From Variovorax ginsengisoli (GTDB taxonomy: Bacteria > Pseudomonadota > Gammaproteobacteria > Burkholderiales > Burkholderiaceae_C), in NCBI RefSeq assembly GCF_030811835.1, contig NZ_JAUSRO010000013.1:147621-211620 (forward strand): a stretch of DNA of 64,000 nt, read 5' to 3'. Under the pieces are notes generated by a model. The model saw nothing but the letters and a program-made list of their open reading frames with translations. It was not told the origin of the DNA and made no database searches. Shown piece by piece: positions 1-7,781 of the stretch. Both the position numbers and the translations under genes were made by a program. Every line of letters begins with the position of its first letter. Positions within the stretch are counted from its first letter, which is position 1.

Positions 1-1
1 C

Positions 2-829
2 TACGGCGTCGCGATCCTCTGCACCGACGACGCCGCGGTGCGCGAAATCATTCCGCAGGTGACCTGTCCGGTGACCAGCTACGGCTTCGGTGCCGACGCC
101 CAGGTGCGTGCGGTCAACGTGCGCGCCGTCGGCTCGCAGATGCACTTCACCGCCCAGCGCCGCAACGGCATCACGCTGCCCGACATGGACATCGTGCTGA
201 ACCTTGCCGGCGAACACAACGTGCTCAACGCGCTGTCGGTGATCGCGGTGGCCGTGGAGCTCAATGTGCCCGACGAAGCGGTGCAGCGCGGCCTGGCCGA
301 ATTCAAGGGCGTCGGCCGCCGCTTCCAGAGCTACGGCAACGTGCCGCTGCAGGCGGGACGCACGTCAGGCAGCTTCGCGCTGATCGAAGACTACGGCCAC
401 CACCCCGTCGAAGTGGGCGTGACCATTGCGGCGGCCCGGGGCGCGTTTCCGGGACGCCGGCTGGTGTTGGCCTTCCAGCCCCATCGCTACACCCGCACGC
501 GCGACTGCTTCGAGGATTTCGTGCAGGTGCTCGGCCGAGCCGACGCGGTGCTGCTGGCCGATGTCTACGCTGCAGGCGAGGCGCCGATCGTGGCGGCCGA
601 TGGCCGTTCGCTTGCGCGCGCGCTGCGCGTGGCGGGCAAGGTCGAGCCGGTGTTCGTTGGCGAGATCGCCGACATGGCACAGGTCATTTGGGACAACGCG
701 CGCGACGGCGACGTGGTGATCTGCATGGGGGCCGGCTCCATCGGTGCGGTGCCGGCCAAGGTGGTCGAACTGGGCGGCGCGGTGCCGGCCAAGGCAGAGC
801 GCTTGACGCGCGAGGGGCGTGTGCTGTGA
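2..829 (+). CDS. murC: UDP-N-acetylmuramate--L-alanine ligase MurC, C-terminal part
   Basis: The reading frame is open from base 2, so the 5' part of the gene lies outside the window; about 275 C-terminal residues remain. MurC is the cytoplasmic Mur ligase that adds L-Ala to UDP-MurNAc using ATP. The remaining sequence carries the end of the central ATPase domain (the NLAGEHNVLNALS stretch) and the C-terminal Rossmann-like domain, with EDYGHHPVEV and AFQPHRYTRTRD, both highly conserved in MurC. The gene overlaps the next one by 4 nt (GTGA), so the two are translationally coupled. Its position before ddl and ftsQ is the standard dcw order, which supports the call. Confidence 0.96.
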   Translation, partial: YGVAILCTDDAAVREIIPQVTCPVTSYGFGADAQVRAVNVRAVGSQMHFTAQRRNGITLPDMDIVLNLAGEHNVLNALSVIAVAVELNVPDEAVQRGLAEFKGVGRRFQSYGNVPLQAGRTSGSFALIEDYGHHPVEVGVTIAAARGAFPGRRLVLAFQPHRYTRTRDCFEDFVQVLGRADAVLLADVYAAGEAPIVAADGRSLARALRVAGKVEPVFVGEIADMAQVIWDNARDGDVVICMGAGSIGAVPAKVVELGGAVPAKAERLTREGRVL

Positions 830-1791
830 ACCTGGATCCTGAATCCTTTGGCAAGGTGGCGGTGCTGTTCGGTGGCACCTCGGCGGAGCGCGAGGTGTCG
901 CTGATGTCGGGCACCGGTGTGCTCGCGGCGCTGCGTGCGCGTGGCGTCGATGCCCATGCCTTCGACCCGGCCGAACGCGACCTGGTCGAACTCCAGCGCG
1001 AAGGCTTCGCGCGCTGCTTCATCGCACTGCATGGGCGCCACGGCGAAGACGGCACGGTGCAGGGCGCGCTCGAACTGCTGGGCATTCCCTACACAGGCTC
1101 CGGCGTGATGGCCTCGAGCGTGGCGATGGACAAGGTCATGACCAAGCGCATCTGGCAGGCCGACGGCCTGCCGACGCCCAAGTACGTGCGCCTGGCCGCG
1201 GACCAGCAGAACCTGGAACAGATCCGCGTCGTACCTGACGTGCTCGGCCTGCCGCTGATCGTCAAGCCGCCGCGCGAGGGTTCGTCGATCGGCGTGACCA
1301 AGGTCAACGGCTATTCCGACATGCAGGACGCCGTGACGCTCTCGGCGAAATACGATCCCGACGTGCTCTGCGAGGAGTTCATCGAGGGCGAGGAAGTCAC
1401 CTGCGCGGTGCTGGGGAACGGCCGGGGTGCGCACGCACTGCCGGTGGTGCGCATCGCCGCGCCCGAAGGCGCCTACGACTACCAGAACAAGTACTTCACC
1501 GACGACGTCAAGTACCACTGCCCGAGTGGTCTGGCGGCCGATGAGGAGCGCGAGATCCAGCGCATCGTGGTCGCTGCGTACCAGCAGCTCGGTTGCCGCG
1601 GCTGGGGCCGGGCCGACCTGATGATCCGCGCGAGCGACCGCAAGGCCTTCCTGCTGGAGATGAACACGTCGCCCGGCATGACCAGCCATTCGCTGGTGCC
1701 GATGTCGGCGCGCGCGGCGGGCATCGCCTACGAGGACCTGTGCCTGCGTGTGCTGGCGTCGGCCTCGCTCGATTCGAGGGGCGTCGACTGA
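826..1791 (+). CDS. ddlB: D-alanine--D-alanine ligase
   Basis: This is the ATP-grasp ligase that makes the D-Ala-D-Ala dipeptide for the peptidoglycan stem. The protein has 321 aa, normal for the family. The N-terminus KVAVLFGGTSAEREVSL is the typical start of Ddl. The motifs HGRHGEDGTVQGALE, PYTGSGVMASSVAMDK, KPPREGSSIGVTKV and the C-terminal EMNTSPGMTSHSLVP (Mg/ATP and substrate loop) are all present. I chose the GTG start at 826, which overlaps the murC stop by 4 nt; a longer in-frame extension upstream lies inside murC and lacks Ddl similarity. The gene ends with a TGATG overlap into ftsQ. Confidence 0.96.
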   Translation: MNLDPESFGKVAVLFGGTSAEREVSLMSGTGVLAALRARGVDAHAFDPAERDLVELQREGFARCFIALHGRHGEDGTVQGALELLGIPYTGSGVMASSVAMDKVMTKRIWQADGLPTPKYVRLAADQQNLEQIRVVPDVLGLPLIVKPPREGSSIGVTKVNGYSDMQDAVTLSAKYDPDVLCEEFIEGEEVTCAVLGNGRGAHALPVVRIAAPEGAYDYQNKYFTDDVKYHCPSGLAADEEREIQRIVVAAYQQLGCRGWGRADLMIRASDRKAFLLEMNTSPGMTSHSLVPMSARAAGIAYEDLCLRVLASASLDSRGVD

Positions 1792-2573
1792 TGGCCACCG
1801 CAGCACCCGTCCCGTTCGACGTTAAGCTCATGAACGCCACCGCGAGCCTCGTGTTCGCGTTGTTCGCGCTCGTGCTGGTGACGTCGGGCGCCTGGTGGGT
1901 GTTGCGGCAGCCGTTTTTCCCGATCGCGGGCATCAAGGTCGACGGCGAGGTCACGCACAACAACGCGGTCACGTTGCGCGCGAATGTCGCACCGCAACTC
2001 AAAGGCAACTTCTTCACCATCGACCTGGCGCGCGCCCGCGCGGCCTTCGAGTCGGTGCCGTGGGTGCGCAAGGCCGTGGTGCGGCGCGAGTTCCCGAACC
2101 GACTGCGCGCCACGCTCACCGAGCAGGTGCCGGTCGCACACTGGGGCGACGAGGCCACCTCGCGCATGGTCAATGGCTTCGGCGAGGTGTTCGAGGCGAA
2201 CGTGGCCGAGGTCGACGACGACCTGCCACGTCTGGACGGCCCGGACGACCAGGCCGGCCAGGTGCTGGGCATGTACCGGTTGCTGGCGCCGCAGTTCGAG
2301 CCCTACCAGCTGGCGATCGAGGAATTGGGCCTGTCGAGCCGTGGCAGCTGGCATGTGCTGCTGGACACGGGTGCCATCCTCGAACTCGGCCGCGGCCAGA
2401 GCGAAGAGGTGCTGGCTCGCACCCAGAATTTCCTGCGCACCGTCAAGCAGGTGGCGGCCCAGTACGGCCGTACCGTGGCGGCCGTGGAAGGCGCGGACCT
2501 GCGCCACAACGAAGGTTATGCGCTGCGCATGCGTGGCGTCACCACGGTCGTTGCCGACCCCAAGAAGAAATAA
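1791..2573 (+). CDS. ftsQ: cell division protein FtsQ
   Basis: FtsQ is a bitopic inner-membrane divisome protein that recruits FtsB/FtsL and later components. The 260-aa product has a short cytoplasmic N-terminus, one membrane segment at about residues 18-38 (rich in L, V, F and A), and then a periplasmic POTRA domain starting at FPIAGIKVDGEVTHNN. FESVPWVRKAVVRREFPNRL is the characteristic FtsQ/DivIB core. The ATG at 1791 overlaps the ddl stop by one base, and the next gene is ftsA, the canonical order. A strongly basic tail ends the protein. Confidence 0.94.
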   Translation: MATAAPVPFDVKLMNATASLVFALFALVLVTSGAWWVLRQPFFPIAGIKVDGEVTHNNAVTLRANVAPQLKGNFFTIDLARARAAFESVPWVRKAVVRREFPNRLRATLTEQVPVAHWGDEATSRMVNGFGEVFEANVAEVDDDLPRLDGPDDQAGQVLGMYRLLAPQFEPYQLAIEELGLSSRGSWHVLLDTGAILELGRGQSEEVLARTQNFLRTVKQVAAQYGRTVAAVEGADLRHNEGYALRMRGVTTVVADPKKK

Positions 2574-2594
2574 GCGAAACACCGAGGACATTCC

Positions 2595-3824
2595 ATGCCC
2601 AAAGAATACAAAGACCTGGTCGTCGGACTCGACATCGGCACCGCCAAGGTGATGGTCGTCGTCGCCGAGGTGCTGGCCAACGGCGAGCTCAAGCTCGCGG
2701 GTCTCGGCGTGGCGCCGAGCAACGGGCTCAAGCGGGGCGTGGTGGTCAACATCGACGCCACGGTCCAGAGCATCCAGCAGGCGCTCAAAGAGGCCGAGCT
2801 GATGGCCGATTGCAAGATCGGCCGTGTCTACACCGGCATCACCGGCAGCCACATCCGCGGCATCAATTCGAGCGGCATGGTGGCGGTCAAGGACAAGGAA
2901 GTCACGCCGGCCGATGTGGCCCGTGTGGTCGAGACCGCACGCGCGATCAACATCTCCAGCGACCAGCGCCTGCTGCTGGTCGAGCCGCAGGAATTCGTGA
3001 TCGACGGGCAGGACGTCAAGGAGCCGATCGGCATGAGCGGCATGCGCCTGGAAGCCAAGGTGCACATCGTGACCGGCGCGCAGAGCGCGGCCGAGAACAT
3101 CATCAAGTGCGTGCGCCGTTGCGGCCTGGAGGTTGACCAGCTCATGCTCAACCCGCTGGCCTCCAGCCAGGCGGTGCTCACCGAGGACGAGCGCGAACTG
3201 GGCGTGGTGCTGGTAGACATCGGCGCGGGCACGACCGACGTGGCGATCTTCACCAACGGCGCCATCCGCCACACGGCCGTGATTCCGATCGCCGGCGACC
3301 TGATCACCAGCGACATCGCCATGGCGCTGCGCACGCCGACCAAGGACGCGGAAGACATCAAGGTCGAGAGCGGCTATGCCAAGCAGTTGCTGGCCGACCC
3401 CGACCAGCAGGTCGAGGTGCCGGGCCTGGGCGACCGCGGCCCGCGCATGCTGAGCAAGCAGGCGCTCGCTGGCGTGATCGAGCCGCGAGTCGAGGAAATC
3501 TTTTCGCTGGTGCAGCAGGTGGTGCGCGAGTCGGGCTACGAAGAGGTGCTGTCCTCCGGCGTGGTGCTGACCGGTGGCAGCGCCGTGATGCCAGGCATGG
3601 TCGAGCTGGGCGAGGACATCTTCCTCAAGCCCGTTCGCCGCGGCATTCCCAAATATTCGAGCGCGCTGTCGGACATGGTGGCGCAACCGCGCGCCGCCAC
3701 GGTGATGGGCCTGCTCGAAGAAGCCCGCTTCGCGCGCATGCGCGGCTACAAAGTGGCGCAGAAAAACGGTTCGGTGAAGACCGCCTTCGGGCGCTTCAAG
3801 GACTTCATCGTGGGGAATTTCTGA
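2595..3824 (+). CDS. ftsA: cell division protein FtsA
   Basis: FtsA is the actin-like ATPase that tethers FtsZ filaments to the membrane and recruits late division proteins. The 409-aa product shows the actin-fold phosphate loops: GLDIGTAKVMVVVAEV at the N-terminus, VLVDIGAGTTDVAIF with IPIAGDLITSDIA in the middle, and VLTGGSAVMPGMVEL near residue 320. The C-terminal segment FGRFKDFIVGNF is the amphipathic membrane-targeting helix expected of FtsA. It lies 21 nt after ftsQ, with GAGGACA-like purines before the ATG. Confidence 0.97.
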   Translation: MPKEYKDLVVGLDIGTAKVMVVVAEVLANGELKLAGLGVAPSNGLKRGVVVNIDATVQSIQQALKEAELMADCKIGRVYTGITGSHIRGINSSGMVAVKDKEVTPADVARVVETARAINISSDQRLLLVEPQEFVIDGQDVKEPIGMSGMRLEAKVHIVTGAQSAAENIIKCVRRCGLEVDQLMLNPLASSQAVLTEDERELGVVLVDIGAGTTDVAIFTNGAIRHTAVIPIAGDLITSDIAMALRTPTKDAEDIKVESGYAKQLLADPDQQVEVPGLGDRGPRMLSKQALAGVIEPRVEEIFSLVQQVVRESGYEEVLSSGVVLTGGSAVMPGMVELGEDIFLKPVRRGIPKYSSALSDMVAQPRAATVMGLLEEARFARMRGYKVAQKNGSVKTAFGRFKDFIVGNF

Positions 3825-3980
3825 CCATGGCGCACTACCCGCTCTGGCTGGCCCGCGGAAGTCCAACACGGCATTTCAATGAGCGATGGCGACGCACCGG
3901 GCCGCCATCCTGACCGTCACCGGTATCTCAGAAAAATCCAGTCTCAAACAAACGGCAACTGCAAATTCAAGGAGTCAGAA
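3825..3980 (+). promoter_or_regulatory. ftsA-ftsZ intergenic region
   Basis: This is 156 nt of non-coding sequence inside an otherwise overlapping division operon. A clear Shine-Dalgarno AAGGAG sits at 3969-3974, 6 nt before the ftsZ ATG. ftsZ usually has extra promoters here, and the gap length and its AT-richer 3' half (AAAAATCC, CAAACAAACGG) fit that. I could not pick a convincing -35/-10 pair, so the promoter role is inference. Confidence 0.4.
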
Positions 3981-5198
3981 ATGGCCATCGAAATGATCGA
4001 AGTGGAAGAGTTCAACCAAGGCACGCAGATCAAGGTGATCGGCGTGGGCGGCGGCGGCGGCAATGCCGTGGCGCACATGATCGAGCGTGGCGTGCAGGGC
4101 GTTCAGTTCTCATGCGCCAACACCGACGCGCAGGCGCTGTCGCGCAGCAATGCACCCAAGCTGATCCAGCTGGGCAGCAACGGCCTGGGTGCGGGCGGCA
4201 AGCCCGACAAGGGCCGTGAAGCGGCCGAACTGGCCGTCGATGAAATCCGCGCGGCCATCGACGGCGCGCACATGCTCTTCATCACTGCCGGCATGGGCGG
4301 CGGCACTGGCACCGGCGCCGCGCCTGTGATCGCGCGCATCGCCAAGGAAATGGGCATCCTCACGGTAGGCGTGGTGACCAAGCCCTTCGACTGGGAAGGC
4401 GGCAAGCGCATGACCAACGCCGACAGCGGCCTGGCCGAGCTCGAAGCCAACGTCGACTCGCTGATCGTGATCCTCAACGAGAAGCTGCTCGAAGTGCTGG
4501 GCGAAGACGTGACGCAGGCCGAGGCCTTCGCGCATGCCAACGACGTGCTCAAGAACGCGGTCGGTGGCATCTCGGAAATCATCAACGAATACGGCGGCGT
4601 GAACGTCGACTTCGAAGACGTGCGCACCGTGATGGGCGAGCCGGGCAAGGCCATGATGGGCACGGCTGCGGCCAGCGGTCCGGACCGCGCGCGCATCGCT
4701 GCCGAACAGGCCGTGGCCTGCCCGCTGCTCGAAGGCATCGACCTGTCGGGCGCCAAGGGCGTGCTGGTGCTGGTGACGGCCTCGAAGGGCTCGCTGAAGC
4801 TGTCGGAGTCGAAGCTGGCGATGAACACCATCCGCGCCTATGCATCGCCCGATGCGCATGTGATCTACGGCGCTGCCTACGACGAAGCCCTGGGCGACGA
4901 AATGCGCGTGACCGTGGTCGCCACCGGTCTGTCGCGTCCTGACGCACGCCGCCAGGCGCCCGTGCTTGAAGTCATCCGCACCGGCACCGACAACATTCCG
5001 TTCACGGTTCCGACCCTGGGCGGCATGGGTCACGCCGGTCACGGCGCGAACCACGGCCAGCCGAACTACGAAGGCATGGCCGTGCCCAGCGTGTGGCGCA
5101 CCAACCGCACGATGGCCGCTGCCAAGGTCGACGCGCTGTCGTCCGGCGGCATGGACGACTTCGAGATTCCGGCCTTCCTGCGTCGCCAGGCCGATTGA
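3981..5198 (+). CDS. ftsZ: cell division protein FtsZ
   Basis: FtsZ is the tubulin-like GTPase that forms the Z ring. The start at 3981 is set by AAGGAG at 3969-3974 and by the N-terminus MAIEMIEVEEFNQGTQIKVIG; an in-frame upstream extension has no FtsZ similarity. The 405-aa protein has the glycine-rich nucleotide sites (IGVGGGGGNAV and GMGGGTGTGAAPVIA), the T7-loop region with NVDFEDVRTVM, and the C-terminal conserved peptide DDFEIPAFLRRQ, which binds FtsA and ZipA-type partners. The linker before that peptide is short and rich in G, H and A. A strong hairpin follows the stop codon. Confidence 0.98.
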   Translation: MAIEMIEVEEFNQGTQIKVIGVGGGGGNAVAHMIERGVQGVQFSCANTDAQALSRSNAPKLIQLGSNGLGAGGKPDKGREAAELAVDEIRAAIDGAHMLFITAGMGGGTGTGAAPVIARIAKEMGILTVGVVTKPFDWEGGKRMTNADSGLAELEANVDSLIVILNEKLLEVLGEDVTQAEAFAHANDVLKNAVGGISEIINEYGGVNVDFEDVRTVMGEPGKAMMGTAAASGPDRARIAAEQAVACPLLEGIDLSGAKGVLVLVTASKGSLKLSESKLAMNTIRAYASPDAHVIYGAAYDEALGDEMRVTVVATGLSRPDARRQAPVLEVIRTGTDNIPFTVPTLGGMGHAGHGANHGQPNYEGMAVPSVWRTNRTMAAAKVDALSSGGMDDFEIPAFLRRQAD

Positions 5199-5219
5199 TC
5201 TTCCGCTATCGCGGAGATA

Positions 5220-5249
5220 GCAAAGGCCGCAGCACGCTGCGGCCTTTGC
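5220..5249 (+). terminator. hairpin after ftsZ
   Basis: A near-continuous 14-bp inverted repeat: GCAAAGGCCGCAGC at 5220-5233 pairs with its exact complement at 5236-5249. It lies 21 nt after the ftsZ stop and 17 nt before lpxC. There is only a weak T-run after it (GCTTCT), so it may be a partial or bidirectional terminator, or an mRNA-stabilising 3' end that separates division genes from lpxC. Confidence 0.65.
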
Positions 5250-5266
5250 GCTTCTAGAATCGGCGG

Positions 5267-6190
5267 GTGCTCAAACAAAGAACCCTCAAGTCCATCACCC
5301 GCGCCGTCGGCGTCGGGCTGCACAGCGGCCAGCGGGTGGAACTCACCTTGCGGCCGGCCGCGCCAGACACGGGCATCGTCTTTCGCCGGGTCGACCTGCC
5401 GGAGCCTGTGGACATTCCCATGACGGCCGAAGCCGTGACCGACACGCGCCTGGCGTCGACCGTCTCCAACGGCGGCGCGAAGGTGCAGACGGTCGAGCAC
5501 ATCATGTCGGCCTGCGCGGGCCTGGGCATCGACAACCTGGTGATCGACATCACGGCCGACGAGGTGCCGATCCTGGACGGTTCGGCGTCGTCGTTCGTGT
5601 TCCTGCTGCAAAGCGCGGGCATCGAGCTGCAGAAGGCGCCGCGGCGCTTCATCAAGATATTGAAGCCAGTCGAGGTGCGCGAAGGCGAGGGTGCGAACGC
5701 CAAGTGGGCGCGCCTGGAGCCTTACCACGGCTACAAATTGAGCTTCGAGATCGACTTCGATCATCGCGTGGTCAACTCCACCGGCCAACGCTTCGAGTTC
5801 GACCTGGGGCACGGTTCCTACAGCCGCGACATTGCACGCGCGCGCACCTTCGGCTTCACCAAGGAAGTCGAGTACATGCGCAGCAAGGGCCTGGCGCTGG
5901 GCGGCGGGCTCGACAACGCGATCGTCATGGACGACACCAAGGTGCTCAATGCGGGTGGCTTGCGTTATGACGACGAGTTCGTCAAACACAAGATCCTCGA
6001 CGCGATGGGCGACCTCTACGTGGTCGGCCGGCCGCTGCTGGCTGCCTACAGCGCCTTCCGATCGGGCCATGCGCTCAACAACAAGCTGCTGCGCGAACTC
6101 ATGGCGCATGGCGACGCCTACGAGATCGTGACCTTCGACGACGAGAAGCGCGCACCCGCGGGCTTTGCCGAAGTGGCTCGCGCGTGGTGA
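5267..6190 (+). CDS. lpxC: UDP-3-O-acyl-N-acetylglucosamine deacetylase LpxC
   Basis: LpxC is the zinc-dependent deacetylase that commits UDP-acyl-GlcNAc to lipid A synthesis. The 307-aa length is typical. Zinc ligands are visible as H78 in QTVEHIMSA and as the His and Asp of FVKHKILDAMGD. EVPILDGSASSFV, RARTFGF, NAIVMDD and the SGHALNNKLLREL motif with its catalytic His also match the family. It starts with GTG at 5267; MLKQRTLKS is the usual LpxC beginning. Its place directly after ftsZ at the end of the dcw cluster is conserved in many proteobacteria. Confidence 0.97.
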   Translation: MLKQRTLKSITRAVGVGLHSGQRVELTLRPAAPDTGIVFRRVDLPEPVDIPMTAEAVTDTRLASTVSNGGAKVQTVEHIMSACAGLGIDNLVIDITADEVPILDGSASSFVFLLQSAGIELQKAPRRFIKILKPVEVREGEGANAKWARLEPYHGYKLSFEIDFDHRVVNSTGQRFEFDLGHGSYSRDIARARTFGFTKEVEYMRSKGLALGGGLDNAIVMDDTKVLNAGGLRYDDEFVKHKILDAMGDLYVVGRPLLAAYSAFRSGHALNNKLLRELMAHGDAYEIVTFDDEKRAPAGFAEVARAW

Positions 6191-6222
6191 GCGCGCCGCA
6201 TATCCCCACTTTCGACTGACCG

Positions 6223-6399
6223 ATGCTGCTTTTTCGCTGGGCCATTCTCCTGTTGCTGCTGGTCGCCGGCGTGTCCTTCGCGTTCTACGCGGGCACGGGC
6301 CAGGTCAAGTACCGCCGCTTCGGCTGGATCGTGCTCAAGTGGACGCTGCTGGCGGCCTTCGGGTTCTTTGCGGTGCTGATTGCGGAGCGGGTGGGTTGA
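6223..6399 (+). CDS. small two-helix membrane protein downstream of lpxC
   Basis: This is a 58-aa open frame that starts 32 nt after the lpxC stop. The first helix, about residues 2-22, is almost entirely L, V, A and F. A short basic loop follows (GQVKYRRFGW), then a second hydrophobic helix to about residue 54 that ends ERVG. The basic loop between two helices predicts a hairpin with both ends on the periplasmic side by the positive-inside rule. I do not recognise a named family. Hydrophobic pattern, codon use like its neighbours and co-direction with lpxC argue it is real. Function is unknown. Confidence 0.65.
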   Translation: MLLFRWAILLLLLVAGVSFAFYAGTGQVKYRRFGWIVLKWTLLAAFGFFAVLIAERVG

Positions 6400-6441
6400 T
6401 CGCCCGGCGCGCTCCACTTTATTCTCAGGGTCAATCCGTCA

Positions 6442-7728
6442 TCATTTCGCCTTCGCTGTGCTGCGTGCCAGGTAGCGTCGGCGCCAGGGCTTGAGCACCA
6501 GCAGCGCGAGCACGGCGGCAATGACGTCGAGCGTGATGGCGGAGGCGAAGACCGGATGCCAGCTGCCGGTCTTCTCGTGCATGAGCGCTGCCATCGGCCC
6601 GCCGAGGATCGAACCGATGCCTTGCGAGATATAGAGCCAGCCATAGTTCGCGGTGGCGTGACGCGTGCCGAAGGTATCGGTCAGCGTCGAGGGAAACAGC
6701 GAGAAAATCTCGCCCCAACCGAAGAACACCACGCCCGACAGCAGCACGAACAGCACCGCGTTCTCGCGCGTCAGCAGCCACAGCGCCATGGCCACGCCCT
6801 CCAGTGCGAAGGCGAAGAACATGGTGTTCTCTCGACCATAGCGGTCTGAAATCCAGCCGAAGAAGGGCCGGGTCAGGCCGTTGGTCAGGCGGTCGATGGT
6901 GAGCGCCAGCGGCAGCGCCGCAAGCCCGAAGACCAGTACGTTGGCGACGCCAAAGTCGCGCGAGAAGCTGGCCATCTGCGACGTGACCATCAGGCCCGAG
7001 GTCGACATCATGGTCATCATGCAGAACATCAGCCAGAACAGCGGCTGGCGAAGCATCTGGCGCGGCGCGAGATCGTGGCGGGTCGTCTGCTGCGCATACT
7101 GGGGCACCGCACGAACCAGGCGTGGGTCGGGCGAGCGCAAAGCCTGTGACGCGATCAAGCCGATCAGCGCGAAAAGCAGGCCGAACTGCCAGAGCGTGCT
7201 TTCCAGCCCCTGGCCGGCCAGTGCCGAAGCGATTGGAAAGGTCGTCAGGATTGCGCCCATGCCATAGCCCGCCGCGACCATGCCGACCGCGAAGCCGCGG
7301 CGGTCTGGAAACCAGCGCACCATTTGCCCGACCACGCCGATGTAGACGATGCCGGTGCCCAGGCCGCCGATCAGGCCGTAGGTCAGGTAGAGCATGCCGA
7401 TGCTCGACGCCTGCGACGCCAGGACCCAGCTCAGGCCCGACATCAGCGTGCCCAAGGAAATAAGCCGGCGCGCGCCGAAGCGTTCAATCAGCCCACCCTG
7501 AAAGGGCGCAAAGAAGGTCTGCAGCACGATCAGCAGCGAGAACGTGATCTGCAGTTCCGAGAGCGGCACGCCCAGCTTGGAAGCCAGCGGCTTGGTGAAC
7601 AGTGTCCAGACGTACTGTGGACTCGAGATCGCCATCATGCAGACCAGGCCGGTGAGCAGTTGGAACCAGCGGTTGTGCAGCAGGCCGGTCGTGCCGACCG
7701 GGGCAGGGTTGTGGGAGAGGGTGGTCAT
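6442..7728 (-). CDS. MFS transporter, oxalate/formate antiporter (OxlT)-like
   Basis: The 428-aa product shows 12 hydrophobic segments in the two six-helix halves of the major facilitator superfamily. Motif-like loops are GLIERFGARRLISLG after helix 2 and GWISDRYGRENTMFF in the second half. The sequence WFPDRRGFAVGMVAAGYGMGA, with an aromatic/proline-rich start at helix 5, resembles the OxlT (oxalate/formate antiporter) subgroup, so an organic anion is the likeliest substrate. It lies 53 nt after the gamma-glutamyltransferase-family gene on the same strand and was probably co-transcribed with it, so import of the substrate or export of the product of that enzyme is possible. The substrate is not determined by sequence. 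Confidence 0.75.
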   Translation of the reverse strand: MTTLSHNPAPVGTTGLLHNRWFQLLTGLVCMMAISSPQYVWTLFTKPLASKLGVPLSELQITFSLLIVLQTFFAPFQGGLIERFGARRLISLGTLMSGLSWVLASQASSIGMLYLTYGLIGGLGTGIVYIGVVGQMVRWFPDRRGFAVGMVAAGYGMGAILTTFPIASALAGQGLESTLWQFGLLFALIGLIASQALRSPDPRLVRAVPQYAQQTTRHDLAPRQMLRQPLFWLMFCMMTMMSTSGLMVTSQMASFSRDFGVANVLVFGLAALPLALTIDRLTNGLTRPFFGWISDRYGRENTMFFAFALEGVAMALWLLTRENAVLFVLLSGVVFFGWGEIFSLFPSTLTDTFGTRHATANYGWLYISQGIGSILGGPMAALMHEKTGSWHPVFASAITLDVIAAVLALLVLKPWRRRYLARSTAKAK

Positions 7729-7781
7729 GGAAGTGGCGAAAGAGTGAAAGATGGGAGAACGGGTCGAGTCCGCAGTGGGTG

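Noticed and set aside
1728..3869. A 713-aa minus-strand frame across ftsQ and ftsA
   Set aside because: ftsQ and ftsA are certain; the antisense product is His/Ala/Arg-rich with no recognisable fold.
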